DNA from: Candidatus Shapirobacteria bacterium CG2_30_35_20
GTDB taxonomy: Bacteria > Patescibacteriota > Microgenomatia > UBA12405
Reading direction: 5' to 3'
Assembly (NCBI GenBank): GCA_001873665.1
Contig: MNZO01000040.1
Coordinates: 1 to 9,404, forward strand
DNA length: 9,404 bases
Below the pieces are notes generated by a model that was not told the origin of the DNA, did no database searches, and was given only the letters and a program-made list of their open reading frames with translations. Of the stretch, positions 1 to 6,616 are shown piece by piece. The stretch's first letter is position 1. Every line of letters begins with the position of its first letter. The translations under genes and the position numbers were made by a program.

Positions 1-34
1 TGTAAATGTTAACTAATTCGTTGATGAAATTTGT
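1..34 (+). repeat. Left terminal inverted repeat of the IS
   Basis: Pairs with 1004-1037. Compared with the reverse complement of the right end, 28 of 34 positions match; mismatches are at 12, 13, 16, 26, 29 and 32. It contains the transposase stop codon (TAG, reverse strand, 13-15). Confidence 0.85.
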
Positions 35-1032
35 GATTTAGGCGGTCTTCCTCCCAAAGACTGATGTGGCCTGTAATCATTGTAATAAACTAAATAATTA
101 ACTAGTTCCTGTTTTAATTCTTCGACACTGTTGTAGTAGGTATCTCTTAACATATCATCTTCAATGGTTCTCCATAATCGCTCCACCTTACCATTGGTTT
201 GAGGTCTATATGGCCTGGTGTACCGATGTTTGATGTTCATCTCTTTTAACATTCTTTCAAATGGATGTTGATCTTTTTGTTGACTTCCTTTTTTCCCAAA
301 TTCAGGTCCGTTATCGGTTAATACTTCACTAAATTTAATTTGGTATTGACTTGAGATGTAATTAAAACATTTTAGGGTGGCAAACATTACCGTTAAACTA
401 GTAATATCAGTGATTAATTCCGCCCAAGCGATGCGAGAGTAATCATCAATGACACAAACTAAATAGAGTTTATTGTTTTCATTTTTAATAATGCTTTGAG
501 ATAGGTGGTGGCAATCAATATGAGCCATATCTCCGGCCTTTTCCTTAATAATTACTCTTCTATTTTTTTTCATTGGTGGATTTAATCTGTTTAATCCTAA
601 TCTCTTGATAATATTGTACACACCCGAGGGTGAGGGTGTATAGGTTTTTAATGTTGGTTTCAGAATATCAACAATTTCATAACGATTATTACCCAATTCT
701 CTGACTTTTTTAACTTTTTCTTCGATAAATGGTAATGGTCTTCGAGTTCTGTATTTGGGTCCTCTTTTTTGGGGCATCAAATCAACACTTTCCCCACTTT
801 GTTTGAACCGACTGTAATATTTAAGGAAACTTTGGGCACAAGTATGATGATAAAGATAAAAATCTTTTACTTTTTTAAATTTAGGATGAACCTTCTTTTT
901 AATTTGTTCGTATTCAGAAACTAGAAATTGATACTTTTGCAAATAATTTCTTTGTAGTGTTAGGTCTTCGGTATTTAGTCTCATATTTGTTGATAAATTG
1001 TAAACTAAATTTATCAACGAAATATCTAACAT
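13..1032 (-). CDS. IS481-like DDE transposase (rve integrase core)
   Basis: A 339-residue transposase that cuts and joins the ends of its own IS. Residues of about 60-150 form a helix-turn-helix-rich DNA-binding region, including a conserved QKRGPK linker and a second HTH (SPSGVYNIIKRLG, from about 134). The integrase-type catalytic core follows: D173 in AHIDCHH, the VIDDYSR strand (195-200), D240 in LTDNGPEF, and E284 in NGKVERLWRT. The C-terminal YNDYRPHQSLGGRPP (317-331) is a hallmark of this superfamily. There are 43 residues between D240 and E284, longer than the usual ~35, because of a small insertion (about 246-259). The first ATG is in the terminal repeat; M17 (at 984) is an alternative start. 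All catalytic residues are present, so the element may be active. Its base composition lacks the strong plus-strand C bias of the flanking DNA. Confidence 0.93.
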   Translation of the reverse strand: MLDISLINLVYNLSTNMRLNTEDLTLQRNYLQKYQFLVSEYEQIKKKVHPKFKKVKDFYLYHHTCAQSFLKYYSRFKQSGESVDLMPQKRGPKYRTRRPLPFIEEKVKKVRELGNNRYEIVDILKPTLKTYTPSPSGVYNIIKRLGLNRLNPPMKKNRRVIIKEKAGDMAHIDCHHLSQSIIKNENNKLYLVCVIDDYSRIAWAELITDITSLTVMFATLKCFNYISSQYQIKFSEVLTDNGPEFGKKGSQQKDQHPFERMLKEMNIKHRYTRPYRPQTNGKVERLWRTIEDDMLRDTYYNSVEELKQELVNYLVYYNDYRPHQSLGGRPPKSQISSTN

Positions 1033-1037
1033 TTACA
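1004..1037 (-). repeat. Right terminal inverted repeat of the IS
   Basis: Reverse complement begins TGTAAATGTTAG and mirrors the left end. The most upstream possible start codon of the transposase (1030-1032) lies inside it, which is one reason to consider the internal ATG at codon 17 as the real start. Confidence 0.85.
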
Positions 1038-1060
1038 GCAATGACGTTCTTCGACCTATT

Positions 1061-1774
1061 TTATTCCACCACCATACTGCCATTCTCATCAGTCCGTAAC
1101 ACCGATGTTCCCACTCCCAACACTCTCCCCAAAACTTCGGCACTGGGATGACCATAACTATTTTTTCCTACCGAAACTATGGCATAATTTGCATTAATTT
1201 TACGCAACCATTCGACACTATTACCCGTCTTTGATCCATGATGTGACAATTTAACTACATCAATTGCTATATTTATTCTATCGATAATACTTTTTTCCAC
1301 CACTTCATCAATATCACCAGTAAACAAAATATTTTTATTATCATAATTTAAAATTCCCACTACTGAATCATTTGTTCTCTCTTGCAAACCGACATCAGGA
1401 TAAATCACTCTAAATTTAAAGTTTTGCCCCACCACTACATCACCCATATACAAATCCCCCAACCCTACAATTTTTTTAATATCATAATATTTTTTTAAAT
1501 TTTCCAATGCTCCCGAGTGATCACTATCCAAGTGTGACAACAAAACCACTTCCAATTTTTTATCCCCCAATGGCAAATTCTCATCCAAACACTTTTCCAC
1601 ATTGCCTTTTGCCGACCCTGTATCAATCAACATTTCAAAGTTTCCCGAAATTACCAAGGCACTATCCCCTTGTCCCACATTACAAAAAACAACCTTTACT
1701 TTATTATTGGGTATCACCATCAACCACCCCCACCCCAAATAAATAATTCCCAGTAAATAATATTTTTTATACAT
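1061..1774 (-). CDS. comEC (MBL part): ComEC-type metallo-beta-lactamase domain protein, membrane-anchored
   Basis: A 237-residue stand-alone version of the C-terminal beta-lactamase-like domain of ComEC/Rec2, a predicted extracytoplasmic nuclease acting on the DNA strand that is not imported. One N-terminal membrane helix (about 5-21) would anchor it. The family motifs are all present: NVGQGDS (32-38), IDTG (50-53), HLDSDH (81-86, the HxxxDH metal site), FTGD (151-154), SHHGSKTG (177-184) and GHPS (209-211). It lies third in a minus-strand run and overlaps the end of the channel gene by 8 bp, so translation is probably coupled. The two genes are in different frames, and this one has its own ATG and membrane anchor, so the split looks genuine rather than a sequencing error. 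ComEC family membership is secure; exact enzymatic activity is inferred. Confidence 0.9.
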   Translation of the reverse strand: MYKKYYLLGIIYLGWGWLMVIPNNKVKVVFCNVGQGDSALVISGNFEMLIDTGSAKGNVEKCLDENLPLGDKKLEVVLLSHLDSDHSGALENLKKYYDIKKIVGLGDLYMGDVVVGQNFKFRVIYPDVGLQERTNDSVVGILNYDNKNILFTGDIDEVVEKSIIDRINIAIDVVKLSHHGSKTGNSVEWLRKINANYAIVSVGKNSYGHPSAEVLGRVLGVGTSVLRTDENGSMVVE

Positions 1775-2570
1775 GTTTTTTCCTCATATAATAACCAATT
1801 CCCATTAAATAACTACCTATCATCATCCATATATTAAAGCTAATTCTCAACTGAACCCAACTGGGTATGGATAAAATCTCCACCACTTTTTGCACATAAA
1901 CCAACAGTGGATATAACAACCACAAAAGAGGTTGAAATATTATCCCCACAAACCCCAACACCGTAATCGTCTCCACCAAAAATAAAGTCATTAAATTTGA
2001 TATTGGTGCTATCAAACTTAAACTCCCAAATTTGAAAGCCAACAGCGGCAATAAATACAAATTCACCCGCAAAGTTGTCTTGATTACTCCTTCATCATTA
2101 TTTTGCGACACCGCCACAAATGCCAAAAATGACATCCAAAAACTGACCGACCCCAACACCCGATAATCAGCTACCACCATTATTAATATCACCAACACTA
2201 TCATTCTTAAAAAGTTTGTTTTTCTCCCCAAAAATTGCCCCAAATACATTATTGTTACCATCACTACCGCTCGTATTGCCGGTATTTGCCACCCGATTAA
2301 ATTTACATACAACCAACCCATCATTATCCCCACAACAATTGACCTCTTCCTGCCTATCCATTGGGCTAATAGTTCAATCAATCCTTTGACCACAATCATC
2401 AAGTTCGACCCCGATACGACTAATATATGTATCAACCCTGTGGCTACCATTTGCTGATAAAATTCTTTTGATACTCCTGAAACATCTCCAAACAACATCG
2501 CCACCAACATCGACGATTGTTGGTTTGGCAGATACTTAGCAATTACCTCCACCAAATAACTTTTAATCAT
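1767..2570 (-). CDS. comEC (channel part): ComEC/Rec2 competence channel domain, stand-alone
   Basis: A 267-residue polytopic inner-membrane protein corresponding to the competence domain of ComEC, the channel that passes single-stranded DNA into the cytoplasm. Signature stretches in order are LFGDVSGVS (26-34), GLIHILVVSGSN (45-56, the classic ISG-type motif), PAIRA (97-101) and LGSVSFWMSFLAF (139-151), followed by several further hydrophobic segments to residue 262. The usual ComEC is one protein of about 700 residues with an N-terminal OB-fold (DUF4131), this channel and a beta-lactamase part. Here the protein begins where the OB-fold would end, and no OB-fold is encoded in the window. It starts with ATG 8 bp after the comEA-like gene and overlaps the lactamase gene by 8 bp, so all three are probably one transcript. 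Confidence 0.92.
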   Translation of the reverse strand: MIKSYLVEVIAKYLPNQQSSMLVAMLFGDVSGVSKEFYQQMVATGLIHILVVSGSNLMIVVKGLIELLAQWIGRKRSIVVGIMMGWLYVNLIGWQIPAIRAVVMVTIMYLGQFLGRKTNFLRMIVLVILIMVVADYRVLGSVSFWMSFLAFVAVSQNNDEGVIKTTLRVNLYLLPLLAFKFGSLSLIAPISNLMTLFLVETITVLGFVGIIFQPLLWLLYPLLVYVQKVVEILSIPSWVQLRISFNIWMMIGSYLMGIGYYMRKKHV

Positions 2571-2578
2571 AAAAAATT

Positions 2579-2917
2579 CTACAAATCAATTTTATCTTTG
2601 AGATTTTCATAAGTTTTTTCGCCAATTCCTGAAATATTTTTTAACTGTTCTTTAGATTTAAATTGACCAATCGACAATCTATAATCAACAATTCTTTGCG
2701 CCATTTTATCGCCTATCGATGGCAAATCAACCAACTGTCGCACACTCGCCGTATTAATATTAATTTTACCAGTTATTTTTTGTTCCGCCTTAACAATCAT
2801 CGCTTCTTTTTCCTTTAAATTATCCCCTAGCTTTACCCGCAACCCCACAACCATCAACAATACTCCAATTACTATTACCCCATCCCCCCAATATTGTATA
2901 ATTTTATTATGTCTCAA
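2579..2917 (-). CDS. comEA: ComEA-like helix-hairpin-helix DNA-binding protein
   Basis: A 112-residue protein with one N-terminal membrane helix (about 13-28), a short charged linker and two helix-hairpin-helix motifs: ININTASVRQLVDLPSIGD (52-70) and FKSKEQLKNISGIGEK (86-101). This is the layout of ComEA, the membrane-held receptor that binds incoming double-stranded DNA and feeds it to ComEC. It is first in the minus-strand DNA-uptake cluster. No in-frame ATG lies ahead of the membrane helix. The only NTG start is TTG at 2915-2917, and an in-frame stop closes the frame a few codons upstream. The divergent plus-strand gene starts at 2909, so the two coding sequences overlap by 9 bp at their 5' ends, which puts each promoter inside the other gene. 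Confidence 0.88.
   Translation of the reverse strand: MRHNKIIQYWGDGVIVIGVLLMVVGLRVKLGDNLKEKEAMIVKAEQKITGKININTASVRQLVDLPSIGDKMAQRIVDYRLSIGQFKSKEQLKNISGIGEKTYENLKDKIDL
2897..2902 (+). promoter_or_regulatory. Perfect -10 box (TATAAT), leaderless start likely
   Basis: TATAAT ends 6 bases before ATG 2909, so transcription would begin at or within a base or so of the start codon, and no Shine-Dalgarno is possible. The -35 region (about 2875-2880, TTACCC, 16 bp upstream) is poor. The site lies inside the 5' end of the divergent comEA-like gene. The match is visible; promoter use is inferred. Confidence 0.5.
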
Positions 2918-3469
2918 TATATTAAAATATTATCATTTTTTATTGCTTGTCTCCTATCTACTATTATTATCAATGCCCCCTTCAATTATTATTCCCCTCA
3001 AATCATTGCCATTTTTGTCATCTTCATTATCACCTCCTATTTATTCAAGAAAAAACTTTTTATTACCCCCCTCATCTTTTTAGTCCAAATTATTGTTTTT
3101 AGTACTGGTAGTCTTCATTCACCCCTCTTATTTCTCGAATATTTTCTCCTCTTTTCTCTCGCTTTCACCGAAACTCCCAAGCTAATCCTAATTTATTCAT
3201 TAATCCTCTCTCTTTTTATTTCCCAATCTCTCATCAATTTTTCCTCGCTCATTTATCTTTTATCCTTTGTCTTTATTGCCCCTCTAGCTTATTTTGTCAC
3301 CCAAAACTCTCAAGAAAATAAAACTCTATCATACGATCGCGAAGAAACCCTACTTTGGCTAACTCTCGATTTAAAACAAAAACTACAAAAACTTTTACCC
3401 AACAAAGATATCCAAAAAATTATCAATCATACTGATGAACTTATCAAAGAGCTGGAAAAAAATGATTAA
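2909..3469 (+). CDS. Polytopic membrane protein with cytoplasmic helical tail, first gene of the surface operon
   Basis: A 186-residue protein of unknown function. The first two thirds are hydrophobic, with about five to six membrane segments up to about residue 132. The tail is soluble: an acidic start (YDREETLLWLTLDLKQKLQKLL) and a second amphipathic helix (KIINHTDELIKELEKND). The tail resembles the paired helices of a histidine-kinase dimerisation region, but there is no recognisable H-box and no ATPase domain, so a degenerate sensor or scaffold is one guess. ATG 2909 is preferred to the upstream TTG at 2894 because the TATAAT box lies between them. It ends inside the start of the next gene (8-bp overlap) and is the promoter-proximal gene of the plus-strand operon. 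Confidence 0.75.
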   Translation: MSQYIKILSFFIACLLSTIIINAPFNYYSPQIIAIFVIFIITSYLFKKKLFITPLIFLVQIIVFSTGSLHSPLLFLEYFLLFSLAFTETPKLILIYSLILSLFISQSLINFSSLIYLLSFVFIAPLAYFVTQNSQENKTLSYDREETLLWLTLDLKQKLQKLLPNKDIQKIINHTDELIKELEKND

Positions 3470-4184
3470 ACTCTGTTATCTGTTATCTGTTATCTGTTAT
3501 CTGTTATCTGTTATCTGTTATCTGTTATCTTCCCCTATTTATGCCCAACATTTCGAATCAAGCAACTACAACATTGACTGGGGTAATTTCAATATGACCT
3601 CAGGCCGTAAAAGTTCCACCAATTACTCCCTGACCGATACTGTTGGCCAAAATGCCCCCGGTGAATACAGTAAAACCGGTGTCAAATTAAAATCCGGTTT
3701 TCAATACATTTATCCTTTTGACGAATTCTCCTTTGCTATCGATAATTTAGATATCAACTTTGGCACCCTCACCCCCAGTGTCGCCACTACGGCCGTTTCT
3801 ACCCTCACCACCACCTCCCCCTCTGGCCTCGGTTTTCAAATCACCACCCAAGAAAACTCTCCTCTTCGCCTTAATAGTGGTACAACTATCCCCGATGTTT
3901 TGGGTGATAATAATTTAGCGTCTGAATTCGTGGCCGACACTTGGACCAATGCCACCACCTACGGTTTTGGTTTTAATGCCAACACTACTTATTTTTCCAC
4001 CACCAATCACTTTCGCCAATTTGCCAACATCTCTCAATCAGAAGTACCTCAAATTTTTGATTCTAGTAATACTCACGTCAAAAATCACACTACCACCATT
4101 ACCTACAAAATCAACATTTCTTCATCTCAAGCTGCCGGTACCTACCAAAATTATATCGTTTACACCGCTACCCCTCAATATTAA
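3462..4184 (+). CDS. Secreted surface protein with repeat-encoded signal peptide
   Basis: A 240-residue exported protein. Residues 1-28 form a signal peptide, MIKL then CYLLSVI repeated, ending PIYA before Q29, with the hydrophobic core encoded by a 7-bp tandem repeat. The mature N-terminus has NYNIDWGNFNMTSGRK, NYSLTDTVGQ and KLKSGFQYIY, a pattern I recall from CPR surface proteins. The C-terminal domain (about 78-240) parallels that of the large protein at 4991-6478: an early NFGTL strand, SGTTIPD (129-135), a GFGF/WGYTI-type strand, an RQFA/RPFG turn, and the end SSSQAAGTYQNYIVYTATPQY versus SSTQEAGNYENRLIYTATATF. It may be a WxL-like beta-sandwich, though it lacks a clear WxL signature. 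ATG 3462 is chosen over ATG 3435 (same frame) because it gives a normal signal peptide. It overlaps the previous gene by 8 bp and is in frame with the next gene across TAA TCT. Confidence 0.85.
   Translation: MIKLCYLLSVICYLLSVICYLLSSPIYAQHFESSNYNIDWGNFNMTSGRKSSTNYSLTDTVGQNAPGEYSKTGVKLKSGFQYIYPFDEFSFAIDNLDINFGTLTPSVATTAVSTLTTTSPSGLGFQITTQENSPLRLNSGTTIPDVLGDNNLASEFVADTWTNATTYGFGFNANTTYFSTTNHFRQFANISQSEVPQIFDSSNTHVKNHTTTITYKINISSSQAAGTYQNYIVYTATPQY
3473..3530 (+). repeat. Heptanucleotide tandem repeat (CTGTTAT)8 plus CT
   Basis: Eight perfect copies of CTGTTAT followed by CT, starting four bases after the stop of the previous gene and lying wholly within the signal peptide codons of the secreted protein at 3462-4184. 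Three units (21 bp) encode exactly seven residues (CYLLSVI), so the peptide repeats every seven residues. The unit has no stop in any frame. Gain or loss of one unit would shift the downstream frame, giving stops at 3575-3577 or 3595-3597 (present coordinates). Confidence 0.95.
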
Positions 4185-4187
4185 TCT

Positions 4188-4994
4188 ATGACCAATTTAT
4201 CAATTCAACCCTCACAACTCGAAATTCAATTAAAACCCGGCACCAACTATGTTCAAAGCTATATTATCAAAAATAATGGCGACGTTTCAGTTACTCTCAA
4301 CACTTCGGTTGATACCTGGCTCCCCCAAGGTCTAAATGGCAATATTATTTATCTCAATTCTCCTCCCAATTTAAATATTTCCCTATCAAATTCAGATTTA
4401 AAACTCGGTCAAAATTTTATTCTCAACCCTAATCAAAGTAAACAATTAGTCCTAAAAATTCAAGGCGATACCCCTGGTGACTATTATTTTACTTTTTTTG
4501 TCAATCAAGATGTTTCTTCCAATCCTTCAACCAATTCTACCCAGCTTATCAGACTTGGCTCCCATCTGCTAATTTCTATTTCTGATTCCGAATTACCAAC
4601 TACCAACTTCAAAATAAATAATTTTAAAGTTCAAAACCCCTTTATTGATTGTTTTTTCTCTTCCGTTAAATTTTCCGGAGAGATTCAAAATAATTCTAAT
4701 TATTTTGACAAAATTGACAATACTATTAGTATCTCCAAAAATAATACTGTCATTAACAAATTAACAATTTTCCCCGATAATGTTTTGTCCCATCATTCTC
4801 GAACCCTGCGCTGCTTAAACGATAAATCACCAGCTGAATGTCAACTCTCAAAACCCCTCTGGCCAGGCATTTACCAAGCCTCAATTGACAATACCTCCAC
4901 TTCCTTTATAGTATTACCATATTCTTTACTCATATTTCTGTTACTATTAATCATTACCAAACTACTTATAGACAAAAAAAATAATGTTTTATGA
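4188..4994 (+). CDS. DUF916/WxLIP-like surface protein, C-terminal anchor, no signal peptide
   Basis: A 268-residue protein with an extended beta-rich region and one C-terminal membrane helix (about 245-261) followed by a basic tail (IDKKNNVL), so the bulk should face outward. The first residues, LSIQPSQLEIQLKPG, align with LSAIPPRLEITVNPG in the protein at 6517-7539. Both also share a mid-protein pattern (L-L-PG/PNQS strands, GDYY/GHYA, GSHLLISI/GTLVYITI) and an FIVLPY/FWVIPY lead into the anchor. This is the architecture of DUF916 (WxL-interacting) proteins. Cysteines 155, 209 and 218 could form disulfides. Oddly, there is no signal peptide: the ATG sits where the mature chain should begin. 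It is 3 bp after the previous stop and in the same frame. It overlaps the next gene by 4 bp (ATGA). Family assignment is moderate, by pattern. Confidence 0.8.
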   Translation: MTNLSIQPSQLEIQLKPGTNYVQSYIIKNNGDVSVTLNTSVDTWLPQGLNGNIIYLNSPPNLNISLSNSDLKLGQNFILNPNQSKQLVLKIQGDTPGDYYFTFFVNQDVSSNPSTNSTQLIRLGSHLLISISDSELPTTNFKINNFKVQNPFIDCFFSSVKFSGEIQNNSNYFDKIDNTISISKNNTVINKLTIFPDNVLSHHSRTLRCLNDKSPAECQLSKPLWPGIYQASIDNTSTSFIVLPYSLLIFLLLLIITKLLIDKKNNVL

Positions 4995-6478
4995 TTAATT
5001 CAGTGAAAAACCTAATATTTTTTGTAATTATCATCACCGCCACTGTCATCTCAATTGTTTATTATCCTCGACCAATTAAATCAGCTCCCCCCACCTCGGT
5101 CAAAGATACTCTGTCTTCATCTCAACTGTCCTATTTTGCCCGCCTTGGCACTGGCGTCAGTGCCAGCGACTCACTTATCCGCGTTGCTCTTTCCGGCAAC
5201 CCCACCAATGACACCAACAATCTCTTTGTCGGCGATACTATTGGTATTGGCACTACCGTGACTGGTCTTCTAACTCTCTATACTGTCAAAGATATTGGCA
5301 ACACTGCTCTTTTTCAAATTAACAGTCCTATTAGCCAGAGTAACACTTTTGTCAATGCTGCCATTATTTCTACTCATTCTGCTGTCCATACCTTTTCCTT
5401 TACTCCTCAATCAAATTTTACTGGTGGTTATTGGGAATTTTTAATCAAAGCTTCAAATACTGCCGGAGAGGCTATCAATGATGGAATCCCTGATTCTAAC
5501 GGTTTCGATTTAGGCGCCACTACCCCCAGCTCTGGTGCCAATGGTGTTGGTACTCGTCTCAAAGTTACCGACGTCACTTGTCCTTCCAACTGGGGCATTG
5601 GAGCTACTACTGCCTACAATGTCGGCACTACTGCCGTCATTACCAGCGGTGTTGGCACTACCGCTACCTATCACGTTATCTCTTGTTACCTTGGTATTGG
5701 TGGTACCAATCAAATTGGAGTTGGTTACACCATGACTATCGGTAAAGACCTTGCCTCAGGTAGTCAACTAATCAATCCCAGCCCAGCCAATACTGCCGAA
5801 GGTTCAGCCGATGTTTATACTTTTTATATTCGTCACCGCGATTCTTCTTCCGCTTTATTTGACGGCGACACTATTCAAGGTAAAATCGCTCTAGTTGAAG
5901 CCGTCCGAGTCACTGCTACCGTCGACCCCACCATCACTTTTACTATTGATGCCACTGGAGTCGGCACTGGTTCCACCGCCTGTAATTCTCCCGCTTTTGG
6001 TCTCAATGGTGCCAACACCACTGCCACCCAAGTCGCCTTTGGTACCCTGATTCTCGACTCAGCCAACGATCTTGGCCACCGTCTGTCTGCTATCACCAAT
6101 GCCGATAATGGTTATATTGTCACTGTTTATGAAGATGGTAAAATGGAAAATATTACCAGTGGTACCACCATTCCTGATACCACCTGTGGTGGTGGAGGCT
6201 GTACCACCAGTGGTGTTGGTACCTCATGGACCTCTTTTACAGCTTCCGGTTGGGGTTATACCATTCAAAATCTTTCCGTTGGTACTACTATTTTCAGTTA
6301 TGGCAATTACCGACCATTTGGCGATGGGGCTGCCAATGCTCAACAGATTATGAAAAACATCGCCACCCCCTCCGCCACCGAACAAGCTTATGTTTGTTAT
6401 CGTCTCACCGCCTCCTCCACCCAAGAAGCTGGCAATTATGAAAATCGTTTAATTTATACTGCTACCGCCACTTTTTAA
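4991..6478 (+). CDS. Large secreted Ser/Thr/Gly-rich surface protein
   Basis: A 495-residue exported protein of unknown exact role. Residues 7-24 are a hydrophobic signal segment, probably cleaved or anchored near KSAPP (30-34). The N-terminal half (about 40-300) contains LSYFARLGTGVSASDS, NLFVGDTIGIGTT and recurring (I/V)G(V/I)GTT-type turns (84-89, 201-206, 211-214, 220-224, 409-411, 430-433), suggesting a beta-solenoid or stacked beta-sandwich. The C-terminal domain (about 309-495) is shared with the protein at 3462-4184: VAFGTL, SGTTIPD, WGYTI, YRPFG and final YTATATF. Cysteines 399 and 404 flank a glycine run (CGGGGC). The start ATG overlaps the previous stop as ATGA, a coupling arrangement. 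It is probably a major structural surface component; whether it forms an S-layer, fibre or adhesin cannot be told from sequence alone. Confidence 0.85.
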   Translation: MINSVKNLIFFVIIITATVISIVYYPRPIKSAPPTSVKDTLSSSQLSYFARLGTGVSASDSLIRVALSGNPTNDTNNLFVGDTIGIGTTVTGLLTLYTVKDIGNTALFQINSPISQSNTFVNAAIISTHSAVHTFSFTPQSNFTGGYWEFLIKASNTAGEAINDGIPDSNGFDLGATTPSSGANGVGTRLKVTDVTCPSNWGIGATTAYNVGTTAVITSGVGTTATYHVISCYLGIGGTNQIGVGYTMTIGKDLASGSQLINPSPANTAEGSADVYTFYIRHRDSSSALFDGDTIQGKIALVEAVRVTATVDPTITFTIDATGVGTGSTACNSPAFGLNGANTTATQVAFGTLILDSANDLGHRLSAITNADNGYIVTVYEDGKMENITSGTTIPDTTCGGGGCTTSGVGTSWTSFTASGWGYTIQNLSVGTTIFSYGNYRPFGDGAANAQQIMKNIATPSATEQAYVCYRLTASSTQEAGNYENRLIYTATATF

Positions 6479-6486
6479 GCTAAAAA

Positions 6487-6616
6487 ACAAATTACAAATC
6501 TACAATTTCCAAACAAATGACAAATTACAAATCACAAAAAACCAACAATAAATTTTTTAATTGGAAATTGATTATTGTGATTTGCTTGGAAATTGTTTTT
6601 TGGAAATTGGAAATTC
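6487..6616 (+). repeat. Cluster of short direct and inverted repeats at a gene start
   Basis: The 14-mer ACAAATTACAAATC occurs exactly at 6487-6500 and 6520-6533. TTGGAAATT occurs at 6561, 6586, 6600 and 6607, and its complement AATTTCCAA at 6504-6512. The cluster runs from the intergenic gap through the start codon and the signal peptide region of the gene at 6517-7539. Confidence 0.8.

Larger units (their letters stand above)
1..1037 (-). mobile_element. IS481-like insertion sequence, complete
   Basis: The element is bounded by imperfect terminal inverted repeats. The first bases read TGTAAATGTTA, and the reverse complement of 1027-1037 is identical. Aligning the left end (1-31) with the reverse complement of 1007-1037 gives 26 matches of 31, with positions 1-11 and 17-25 exact. 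One transposase gene fills the space between the repeats, and its stop codon and its longest start both lie inside them. Ends of the form TGT...ACA and a single DDE ORF of about 1 kb fit the IS481 group. No target duplication can be tested because base 1 of the window is the first base of the left repeat. The element sits 24 bp past the stop codon of the ComEC-type beta-lactamase gene, so no gene is visibly broken on that side. Confidence 0.85.

Noticed and set aside
957..1151. Small plus-strand gene across the IS end
   Set aside because: It crosses the terminal repeat and runs antisense to the ends of two well-supported genes, with no family features.
1767..1774. Frameshifted single comEC pseudogene
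   Set aside because: The lactamase part has its own ATG and N-terminal membrane helix, and both parts keep every signature motif, so a true gene split is more likely.
6072..6441. Small genes in other frames of the large secreted protein
   Set aside because: They are shadow frames of a Gly/Thr-rich coding region with low-complexity translations and no independent start signals.
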